From NCBI GenBank assembly GCA_964035795.1, contig OZ038320.1:28739855-28803854 (forward strand): 64,000 nucleotides of DNA, in the 5' to 3' direction. Positions within the stretch are counted from its first letter, which is position 1. Each line of letters starts with the position of its first letter. This stretch comes from Pterobdella sp. o SKG-2022 (Eukaryota; Annelida; Clitellata; Hirudinida; Piscicolidae). The position numbers were made by a program, and so were the translations under genes. Shown piece by piece: positions 39,380 to 48,477 of the stretch. A model generated the notes under the pieces. It was given only the letters and a program-made list of their open reading frames with translations, ran no database searches and had not been told where the DNA came from.

Positions 39380-39563
39380 AATTGTTATAGATTTAAAAAA
39401 TTTTGTAAAATGGTATATTTTTGTCTCATTTAGAATCTGAATTAGAAATTTAAACTTGGAAGTTTTCATTATTTTATTTTTAACCACAAGTACGTAATAA
39501 TATTGGGCAATGGTAAACAAAATTATAAAGTTGAAATCGTTATGTCGATTCACTCGAGATGTA

Positions 39564-41946
39564 ATGTATAAATGGTTCTATTTTGCTGTATGTATGTTAA
39601 TGACTACAAGACCTTCCAAAGGATCTTCTCATGGTATCTTCATGCATACAATGCCCAAAAACACTGTAGGAATTGTTGGAAAATCAGTGATTTTAGACTG
39701 TTCATTATCCAGCAGGTCTGTTGACGTACAGTGGTATTATTCTGCCGATGAAAAAAATTATGAAATTCTAACAAAAAACGAACAGTTCAAACGAAAATCA
39801 TTTTTCAAAAAAATTGATGTCTTATACAAAGCTTCAAGCGACATTTATGTGTACGATTTAAGGGTGAACAGCATTCAGTTGAGAGACGCTGGTTTCTATA
39901 GTTGTATTCTCCTGTTAGACAATCGTACTGTAGTCAAAACAGCCCATCTATCTGTGATTAATGTGTTTGACTGCCGAGCGTTTTTAAATGGATACAAACT
40001 AAGTCAAATGTGTGTGGTAGAAACTTCAGGTTATACAGATTATTCTTTCAGTTGGAAATGCAACAGAAACGCCGAGGGATTCAGAGGCTACAATAAAACA
40101 ATTGTAATGAACTTGATCAACCAAATGATACACGTTCAAATTTTCACTCTAGGAGTTGAGTTGAATATAATGATTGATCGGAACTACCAAGCATGTGATT
40201 TAGAGGGATTGGCTATCAACCAAAGACCTTTCAAACAAATCCATGTAGATGTTGATATTCCTTTTTTCGAGTTTGTTATGAGTTTTTATCAAACTGAAGT
40301 TATCTTTCATTACAACATAACCGAATGTACTGTCGAAAAAAATGGCAGATTGAAACTAGATCATTATTATAAATTTCCTAATAACTACCCTAAAAAGCAT
40401 CAGATTAACTTCCCACAAGCTCTTAATACAAAATTTATTTGTTCATTGAAAAACGCTTTTGTTTCAAGACCCATGTTGTACTCGTCATCTCCAACAACCG
40501 AAGAGCCTCTCAAGTTGTACGCTTCTTGTGATGTGAAGAATGGGTATAAATGCTTAGGGTTTTTTATACCCTACACCGAAGAAGATACTAATTTTTTAAA
40601 CGTGCCTAAAGACCTGTACAATAAATTATGTGACCACCAGAGAGATGTGATTGTATGTCTCGATCAAATCCAGCCTTGTTTCATGACGAAAAAACTGAAA
40701 GGTCTCATAGAAGCTTATAAGTATTTTTGTAATTCAGATTTTATGCTGATTCGACAAAACTCGGTGCCTTCTTTAAAGTCAGAGCATTGTTTGGAGCATT
40801 ATCCACAAACCATGGCTCGTTTAAAAAGGAAAAACACAATGGATATGAAGTTTTTTGATACTACTCATAGACGAGCGCCTCCATTGCACAAAGCATTTTG
40901 TTCATATTTATCTGCACTTTCAAAATCTTATTGCATCGAGCATATTTTAGCTCAAAAAGTAAATCTTGCTTTATCTGAGTGGTACAGAGAATTTTTCACC
41001 GTGTTAAAGCAAACACACGAGAATGGTATATTCTCTTTCAGAGAAGATCTCGCTGAAAAACACTCTTTCTTAATCGACTGCGCAGGACCTTTTCCTACAC
41101 ATAAAGAAGAAAAAGAATGCCATTTTGCGGCTAAATGTGCCTCGGCTTTAGGTTTGATATCCTAATTTGGTATAAGATTTTTTTTCGTTTTTTATTGGAT
41201 ATAATCTGTTCATAGAAGTCTATTTTTACTCAGTCTATATTGTAATATAGTTTTAAAATTTTATTACCAGCTTTAGTTTTGATTTCGAAAAATTGATATA
41301 TTTCATAATTTTATGATTTTTATTGATTTTTCCACATACAGAAATATTGGTAAAATCAGTTAATTATGGGTTTATTCTTGTGAAGAATTTAGTTGAGTTT
41401 GATGTGGATCTCTGTAGATGGTCCACTTCTAGTTTAACTCTCTGCGTCGAAACATTCTTGGTAAATTGTGATAAAAATACAGAATTAATATACAAACCTT
41501 TACAAGAACTGATGAGTTATTTTTGTTTAGCGAAAGAAACAAATATATACAACCGACACCACAAATGCTTTCTCACCCTGTACCAAACGGAATTTTTTCA
41601 TAAAAAATGTCTATGGCAAAAAATATTTTACAATTTGAATCTCTTAGAAGGAGAACAAGAAAAAGTTAGGACAGGACTTTGTCGATTGAGAAGACAATTA
41701 AGTTTTTGCTTATCTCAAATTGTTTTCAAGAAGTGCGGAATCGAAGCTACAAAAGTACAAATACAATTATTCAATGCCTTCATGAAGCGGGCTTTTCAAG
41801 ACATCCATTGTGGTTATACCAATTATAATTTCAAAAAAGCTAAGCTGATTAAGTTTTATAATTCTGCATACCACATTGAAACTTATCCATGGTGTTTTTT
41901 ATTTTTAAAACAGTTTATTTTTTCTTTGTTTATGACGCTCAAATAA
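39564..41946 (+). CDS. Ig-domain cysteine-rich surface protein, paralogue A
   Basis: Unrecognised family. Two exons, 39564-41151 and 41342-41946, give 730 aa, close to paralogues B (716) and C (735). The single intron was placed by aligning CASALEILVKSVNYGF with CLTLYGLIMKSINFGF of B. I chose the ATG at 39564 because MYKWFYFAVCMLM then acts as a signal peptide; an in-frame ATG at 39510 would bury it. The Ig domain (about 33-130) has Cys46, Trp57 and the DAGFYSC signature. A cysteine-containing middle follows, then two helical Cys-rich modules with CLDQIQPCFMTKKLKGL, HYPQTMARL and YCIEHILA, and CGIEATKVQIQLFNAFM. The C-terminus is hydrophobic (WCFLFLKQFIFSLFMTLK), suggesting GPI attachment or a membrane anchor. 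Only 184 bases lie between the SKI2 stop and this ATG. Function unknown; cell-surface recognition is inference. Confidence 0.88.
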
Positions 41947-41973
41947 ATACATCCAAAAAAATTATTTTATATA

Positions 41974-44124
41974 ATGTTAAAAATAGTAACTATTTTGATT
42001 TTATTTAAGATCGTCAGTGGTAAAATTATATGGAAACCGAGAAATACTTATGGAGTGGCTAACAAACAAATCATCTTGGGTTGTTCTGTTGACGACTACC
42101 AAGACCGCGTTGACTGGTTTTACAAGGGGGTCGACAACAAAGTAGAACATCTATCTAGAAACACTGAATTAAAAAGCTACTTAACTTACAAAAACAAAAT
42201 GAATATTCTTTATAATGACGAAGAAAAAAATTCAATTAAGTTTTCATTGTTAATCGTCGACATACAACTCGAAGACACCGGAGTTTATTCTTGCGCAGCC
42301 TCAAATGAAGAAGGCCGGGAACTTTATTCGGCTTTTGTCTCAGTGATAAACGTGCAAAAATGTGAGGTGTTTTACATGAATAGAACCTTGGCCATACGTT
42401 GTCAGTTAGAAGTAACAGGAGATGTAGAATTTGTGACAAATTGGAGGTGCCCAGTGACGCAAAAGAGTACAGGATATAAAGAGAGAAACGGAACTATCAA
42501 GAACAGACTTTATGAATTAATTCCAATAAGAGATATTCTTGTGGGTGTTTCAGTAGAATATAGTCCTGATGCAGTGATCAAAGTTTGTAGTTTGGAAATA
42601 ATGTCAATAAAATATAATGGTCCCAGAATTGACGATATAGATCATAAGACACCCTTTTTTGAAGGGATAATTCACTTAAAACCTGAAAGTTCTTTTGAAG
42701 GAATGCATTGTGCCATGGAAAAATATTTAATCACAAATCTTATTCCAATTCTAATCCTTGATCGATCTTATAACGAAAGAAATGGTTTACCGATACAGAA
42801 TTACTCTGGCAATTACTATGAATGCGTTATTCCTAACAAAGTAATAAAACAATTTTTTATGGGAAATGAATTTGAACAAAAAAAGTATGCATCTTGTGAA
42901 GAAACTGGAGGATTGGTTTGTATAAAAAACTTCACAATCTTACTCAATATGTTTCCTGGGCTGGTTGATATTCCAGCCATTGAACACAACCGGCTTTGTC
43001 GCACCAAAAAAGATGTCTCCAAATGCCTTCAATTAATTCAACCATGTTCTGAATCTAAAAAACTGCGAGGATTAGTCACTAGTTTTTATTTTTTATGCAA
43101 TTCAAAGTTTGTTTCTATGACGAAGAACCAAGTGAATTATGTTGATAAAAAGTTGTGTTCGCAACATTACCCTCAAACTATGGGAAACCTTCATATCAAA
43201 TCAAAATACATCATAGGTTCAAAAAACAACAATGACGACGATGATTCTGTAGTTACAGACTCTTTTTGTCGAACCCTCAACTTTTTCAAAAAGCTTTTTT
43301 GCGTCGAACATCTCATAGCGGCCAATGGAAATTTTGAACTGTCACAGTGGTACTTGAAGTTCATGACTCATAAGAATCAAATTGATATATCAAGATTCTA
43401 TGAAAAACCTTTCAAAAAATCATTTCAAAAGAATTTTTTGATAGCTGAATGTCACAGTGATTCATTGGATTATATCACAGAATCCGACTGTGTCCTTGCT
43501 GAAAAATGCTTGACACTATATGGACTCATAATGAAATCTATAAATTTTGGATTTTTTTATATTTTGAACTTCAATTACTTGGAAAAACATGTGTGTTCAG
43601 AAATGGAGTCAGATTTAATACCTTGTTCCACGAGGTTTTTGTCTAAATGCGGCATCATCATGGCAAACCTATACAAGCCCATTCTTGCTTTGAGGAGAGC
43701 AATTTGTTTTGGTGTAGCTAAAACATACCCAAAACATCAAGCTTGTTTCTATCGGATATATGTAACACACTTGATTCAACACAGATGCAACTGGGGAGGT
43801 AACTACAACAAATTAAAAGAAAAAGTTGAAACATCATACGAGAAGGCAGCTCAAATATGCAAAATGGGAATGGCTCAAATGGAATGTGTGTTATCACTTG
43901 TGCGCATGAAATGTGGTGTTGGAGCTGCCAGCGTGCAAGAAAATCTACTCCAAGTACTGTATACAGAGGTTTTTCAAGATCTTTACTGCAGAAAATGGTT
44001 TAGTTTTAAAGAACGATTATCCTTGTTGAAAAATAACTCTTTGCTTTTATGCTCTAATAAGTGTTTTGGTTTCGTAGTTTTTATTTATTCTTTTAAAATC
44101 ATTTTTCACAAAAAGATTTGGTGA
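41974..44124 (+). CDS. Ig-domain cysteine-rich surface protein, paralogue B
   Basis: Intronless ORF of 716 aa, a tandem paralogue of the genes on both sides. Signal peptide MLKIVTILILFKIVSG. One Ig domain (about 18-127) with Cys37, Trp48 and the signature LEDTGVYSC (Cys107). A second possible Ig-like segment (about 130-260) has CEVFYMN, IRCQLEVTG and TNWRCP. Module 1 holds CLQLIQPCSESKKLRGL, LCSQHYPQTMGNL, DSFCRTL and FCVEHLIA. Module 2 holds CLTLYGLIMKSINFGF, KPILALRRAIC, QICKMGMAQMECVL and MKCGVGAASVQENLLQV. The C-terminus is hydrophobic (CFGFVVFIYSFKIIF) with almost no cytoplasmic tail. The start lies 27 bases after the stop of paralogue A. Module 2 loosely recalls nematode DUF19 or CPG4-type Cys-rich helical domains (CG..A pattern), but that likeness is weak and unverified. 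Confidence 0.9.
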   Translation: MLKIVTILILFKIVSGKIIWKPRNTYGVANKQIILGCSVDDYQDRVDWFYKGVDNKVEHLSRNTELKSYLTYKNKMNILYNDEEKNSIKFSLLIVDIQLEDTGVYSCAASNEEGRELYSAFVSVINVQKCEVFYMNRTLAIRCQLEVTGDVEFVTNWRCPVTQKSTGYKERNGTIKNRLYELIPIRDILVGVSVEYSPDAVIKVCSLEIMSIKYNGPRIDDIDHKTPFFEGIIHLKPESSFEGMHCAMEKYLITNLIPILILDRSYNERNGLPIQNYSGNYYECVIPNKVIKQFFMGNEFEQKKYASCEETGGLVCIKNFTILLNMFPGLVDIPAIEHNRLCRTKKDVSKCLQLIQPCSESKKLRGLVTSFYFLCNSKFVSMTKNQVNYVDKKLCSQHYPQTMGNLHIKSKYIIGSKNNNDDDDSVVTDSFCRTLNFFKKLFCVEHLIAANGNFELSQWYLKFMTHKNQIDISRFYEKPFKKSFQKNFLIAECHSDSLDYITESDCVLAEKCLTLYGLIMKSINFGFFYILNFNYLEKHVCSEMESDLIPCSTRFLSKCGIIMANLYKPILALRRAICFGVAKTYPKHQACFYRIYVTHLIQHRCNWGGNYNKLKEKVETSYEKAAQICKMGMAQMECVLSLVRMKCGVGAASVQENLLQVLYTEVFQDLYCRKWFSFKERLSLLKNNSLLLCSNKCFGFVVFIYSFKIIFHKKIW

Positions 44125-44454
44125 GGTTTAAAAACTTATTTTCCGTAAAATCACGTAAATTCAAAGACATGACAGTTTTTTTTCATAAATATTCAGCATT
44201 TGGGAATTGAATTTGGATAAAAGATTGGGGTAATTAATCTCCAATTCAAACACTGCAAAGTTAACTTCAATATAAAATTTTCAATAATCTTCATGCTATT
44301 AATTATTGTCGGGAAATTTGAAAAAATATTGATTAAACTACTAATAATAATAATTCAAAGCTTATTCAAATATTTCTAATCCTTTTAATTTTTCGTCATT
44401 TGTAATCATGAATAAAAACAATTATTTTGTTCTAAATAAATCGCAAGCAAAAGA

Positions 44455-46662
44455 ATGCTTTATAAATTTCTATTCAAATATTTTATTCTGGTTTTAACAT
44501 TGCAAAGCAAACTTTCTTCAAAAGCCGTTCTCACCATTAAACCTCGCAACACTGTAGGATTAGTAGGACAGCAGGTGATTTTGGAGTGTGCTGTCAATTC
44601 ATTGATCAACACAGTAGACTGGTTTTACCGAAGTACTTCAAGAAGTGCCATACATTTGACAAGAAATCATGAAAAAAAACGCATGAGTGTCGTGAATAAA
44701 GTTGAAGTTATTTTCAATGATAAAGATCGGAACTATATCACATACAACTTGAAAATTTTGAATTTAACAGTTGAAGATGCTGGGTTTTATTCTTGTTATG
44801 TTACTTTAAGTTTCAAGAACAAAAAAAGACAGGGCGCTAGTGCTAGTTTATCTATCTTCAGACTTGATTCGTGTTTGTCGTATTTCAATAACATTATTTT
44901 GAGCCACACATGCAACCTACAAATTACTGGCGCAACCAGATATTATTATTTGTGGCAATGTAAACAACCGGGCGAAGGCACATTAGCCGTGAGAAAACAA
45001 AAAGGGAAAAATTTAGGCAAGCTTCCAATGGATATATTTTATTTGATTGTATCTCACAAAGCCAACTACACCAATTTTGATAGTTTATCTACGTGTAGTC
45101 TTAGAATAAAACCAAGAAAAACACTTGCAAAAGACATCATCAACAACGACCAAAGACAACCTCATTTTGATACATATGTCTTTTTCATATCCACAATTGG
45201 GAGCACAACCCTTCAAGAAGAAGTATGCATAAGAGATAAAAATGGATACCTTCCATTACACACGATCGTGCGCTATACATTCAGTTATTTGAATTTCCAC
45301 AATTTATCATTAGAAGACTACAATAAATTCTCATCGAAACGCAACTACTCTTGTCTCATAAATGATGTTTCTCTTGGAAGAGCCATCTTCACCACAAATC
45401 CTCCCAAAGTTTTTGACATGTATGGCTCAATGAGCTGTGAAGATAAAGGAGTTTCAAAATGCTACACAAACTTCACAAAGTTTATCAATAAAAACTATTT
45501 CTTTGTTGATGTCCAATTTGATGAATATGATTTGTTGTGCAGTCGTTTTGAAAACGCTGGAGTTTGCATTGAATATTTTCAACCATGCCGAATAACACCA
45601 ACAATGAAAGGAATCATCGACAGTTATGAATTTCTCTGTTCCACTGACTATAAATCTTTCTATCAAATCCCTGTGAACCCGTTTGATTTCAATACTTGCA
45701 GAGAGCACTACCCCCAAGCCATGGCGAATATTTACAACAGAGCTGGTTCATTTTACAAATCGGGTTTCAGTTCTGACGCCTTCAACCACATGCTTGTTGA
45801 TTCGTTTTGTGAACGTTTGACTATTTCGAGTACGTTGTTTTGTGTAGAGCACATTTTAGCATCAAATACAAACCTGGAATTGGCACGATGGTATTTGAAG
45901 TTTGTGAGTCATTTGAAACAATTTAGGATTTTTGAATATTTTCCTCATAACCAAGTGTATTATAATACTAGTAGATTTTTCAGAAGTTGTGCTGATTTCA
46001 CTAAAGACGTATCACGCATTGAATGTCTGCGTGTGGATAAATGTTTTTCTCCGCTGAGTTTGCTGTTAGAGACAATAAATTCAGGTTTTGTGGTGATCAC
46101 CGATTTAGCAATGTTTTCGAGAAAGGTTTGTGTGATTAAAAAAAAAGATTTTCTAAGCTGTGTAGAAGGGCTTCTTCCATATTGCAACATCACAACCTAC
46201 AATCTTTATCGGGCTCTCACTCCCCTCAAGAAAGCTTTATGCACAGATTTGAAAAAAGCTTATGAACGGCACCACAATTGCTTTATTCGACTCCACGAGT
46301 CAGTTTTCATTGCCCCCAAATGCTCGTGGTGGAACCTGTATGAGAAGTTATACACACATAGTGGCTCAATGCAGGACTTTGCGAGTAGGGTGTGTCGCAT
46401 GGGCAAGCTGCACTTCGAATGCATCGAAAAGCTTGTTTCTCCCCGTTGTGGACCTGAAGCGGCTTATTTACAGAAACATTTACTCAAGCTATTACTTGCT
46501 TATACGTTTGACCAACTGTTTTGTGCAGACACTTACAATGTGGCATGGAAGAATCTGCAAATCAACCACGTCATTAGTGCAAGTGTCATAAAGAGTTTGT
46601 CTGCTCTGAACGTTTTGTTGATGCTTTTATTGCATCAAGTTTCAATTGAAGTTATTATGTGA
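44455..46662 (+). CDS. Ig-domain cysteine-rich surface protein, paralogue C
   Basis: Intronless ORF of 735 aa with the same architecture as A and B. The signal peptide lies within residues 1-23 (KYFILVLTLQSKLSS). The Ig domain (about 28-135) has Cys45, Trp56 and EDAGFYSC (Cys114). The Cys-rich modules contain CIEYFQPCRITPTMKGI, CREHYPQAMANI, DSFCERLTI, FCVEHILASNTNLELARWYL and, in module 2, CRMGKLHFECIEKLVSPRCG and GPEAAYLQKHLLKLL. Its hydrophobic tail (SALNVLLMLLLHQVSIEVIM) follows a small-residue stretch, which fits a GPI-attachment signal. It starts 330 bases after B and has its own AATAAA 150 bases past the stop. Conserved cysteines across the three suggest the same disulphide framework; overall sequence divergence is large, so the duplications look old or fast-evolving. 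Confidence 0.9.
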   Translation: MLYKFLFKYFILVLTLQSKLSSKAVLTIKPRNTVGLVGQQVILECAVNSLINTVDWFYRSTSRSAIHLTRNHEKKRMSVVNKVEVIFNDKDRNYITYNLKILNLTVEDAGFYSCYVTLSFKNKKRQGASASLSIFRLDSCLSYFNNIILSHTCNLQITGATRYYYLWQCKQPGEGTLAVRKQKGKNLGKLPMDIFYLIVSHKANYTNFDSLSTCSLRIKPRKTLAKDIINNDQRQPHFDTYVFFISTIGSTTLQEEVCIRDKNGYLPLHTIVRYTFSYLNFHNLSLEDYNKFSSKRNYSCLINDVSLGRAIFTTNPPKVFDMYGSMSCEDKGVSKCYTNFTKFINKNYFFVDVQFDEYDLLCSRFENAGVCIEYFQPCRITPTMKGIIDSYEFLCSTDYKSFYQIPVNPFDFNTCREHYPQAMANIYNRAGSFYKSGFSSDAFNHMLVDSFCERLTISSTLFCVEHILASNTNLELARWYLKFVSHLKQFRIFEYFPHNQVYYNTSRFFRSCADFTKDVSRIECLRVDKCFSPLSLLLETINSGFVVITDLAMFSRKVCVIKKKDFLSCVEGLLPYCNITTYNLYRALTPLKKALCTDLKKAYERHHNCFIRLHESVFIAPKCSWWNLYEKLYTHSGSMQDFASRVCRMGKLHFECIEKLVSPRCGPEAAYLQKHLLKLLLAYTFDQLFCADTYNVAWKNLQINHVISASVIKSLSALNVLLMLLLHQVSIEVIM

Positions 46663-46812
46663 AAGTTTTTGAAATTTTTGCTCGAAATTTCAAGTTGAGA
46701 GAAAGATAAATGTGCTGAAAACAACATTGTTACGCAAATATCGTGGAAGAGTCAGTTTTAAACTTTCATTTTTAAGTGTCAACATATTTTTTTTTGCGAA
46801 AACGTTTTGTTA

Positions 46813-46818
46813 AATAAA
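46813..46818 (+). terminator. probable poly(A) signal of paralogue C
   Basis: AATAAA about 150 bases past the stop codon of the third Ig gene. It also marks the end of the gene-dense core. Confidence 0.5.
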
Positions 46819-46819
46819 A

Positions 46820-48167
46820 TTTAAAAAAAAAACGATTGTTTGCTTTCCATCGAACAAAATTTAATTTTTAAGCAGTAAACATCGAATAAAGTTTCAAGCT
46901 GAAAAACTGAAAACAAATAGCATAAAAGATTATAAAACAATTTTTCCACATCATAATTGCGAGACGAGAATCGAATAAAAGTGATAAATAAAATTTATTT
47001 CCAAATGTATTTACCAATTTTTTCTCTATTAAACATGCCGCAAATGATGCTATTAATCGGAGCATTCATTATTCATTTGCCACATCATCTGTTAATGTCC
47101 GTCATATTTAACAATAACGTACCTATTGGCGTTTCAGAATGGCTTTTTTTGTATTAGAAATGTGTTTTTCATTATGGATGTATTTTTCTTCGTATTTATG
47201 GCTTTTCCTTTGTAAATGATTTTTTTTACTCAAAACCTTTTTGTATATAAAGAATTTTTCATGTATAAACAACTACTTTTTGGTCGATAAAAAATCTTAG
47301 TGTTTTTTTCAATGGGATATTTCAAGTGGCTTTTAAAAATTAATTATACATTTTCAAACCACGTAGGTGTCTATACATATAAAATTATATTTTTAAACTT
47401 ACCTTTCTTTATGTATTTTATATAGTTTTCCTTATATTTGTTTTAAATATTAATTGTGATTCTAATATTTAGCACATGCATCAAAATTAAATGTTTTTCA
47501 TAATTGTGATTTACGATCTGAATGGTGTTAGTCTTTTGTCGTTATTCAACTTTAAAGTTCATAAAAAATTGTTTGAAGTTTTGTTTTCCAATCCATTTTG
47601 AAGAAATGATAATTTGAGCTATATAATTAAAAAATTTTGGAATAATAAAAATTAAATTTTAATAATTTTGAAAAAATATATTACAAACATTTTTCTAAGA
47701 TTTCTCTATAGTTTAAAACGGTTTTAATTTTAATATTCTAGTTTTAAGTTAAAATTGAATTTTTAAGCATTTAAATTTATTTTATTGGAGCTTTTATCTG
47801 TTTTGAATGGTCCATTCACTGATAACACATCCACGTTGTGCCATTCCATTCTTTTGTTCGTTTTTCGTATTAAATGTCAAATAAAAAAGTAAAAAATATG
47901 ATTTAAAGTGGTTTTTGGAAAATGATGGTTTGCATCAATTTTTGACTACTTGAATAAAAAATTTTCATTTTAGGTTTTATTTTGAAAAGAAAAAGTTTGA
48001 AGGTTTTTTTAAGTAACTCCAACGTTTAATTTCATAGTTCTCTGATGTTTCTTATTTATGAGGTTTTTCGTGTGAACTTCGTGAATAAATGACGTCCTAC
48101 AGAGAATGAACTTGACAATATGAAACTCTTAAAAGTTTAAACATTTCACTTTAAGTGAACATAAAAC
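46820..48167. other. intergenic AT-rich stretch
   Basis: I see no gene, RNA or repeat structure that can be supported here. Only short AT-rich open frames occur. Confidence 0.5.
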
Positions 48168-48477
48168 ATGGCGTTGCAAACTAATGGTTGTTGCAAGTGT
48201 TTATTAGTCCATCAGCCTGACGATAAACATAGTCAAAAAGCGCCTTCAGCATCAAAAAATTGTAAAATTATTGTAGAAAAAACATTTAAAGAGTTTTATG
48301 AAACACCCAAGGTAATTTTTTTATCATAAAAGTTTAAAACGAATCTAAAATTCGAACTTTTGAAATTAAAAATTTCAGTAGGAAATCTACAGAAAAGCCC
48401 GCGTAATGCGCAAAAAAAAACAGGTAGATTTAGTTGACTCTGTAATATCTGACCCTATTTACAGTACTTTTCAATGA
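48168..48477 (+). CDS. candidate two-exon small protein, unknown function
   Basis: Exon 1 (48168-48311) starts at an ATG and encodes 48 residues beginning MALQTNGCCKCLLVHQPDDK and ending EFYETPK, followed by a gtaatt donor. Exon 2 (48382-48477) begins after a TAG acceptor, stays in frame (EIYRKARVMRKKKQVDLVD) and ends SDPIYSTFQ with a TGA. The spliced product has 79 residues. The cysteine cluster near the start (CCKC) could be acylated or bind metal; the middle is basic. The acceptor is a tandem CAG/TAG; using the first AG would put an immediate stop in frame. No family is recognised. Exon-intron fit and protein-like composition support it, but it could be chance. Confidence 0.45.

Noticed and set aside
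42236..46591. Reverse-strand and off-frame ORFs over the three Ig genes
   Set aside because: They are shadows of long conserved paralogous reading frames.
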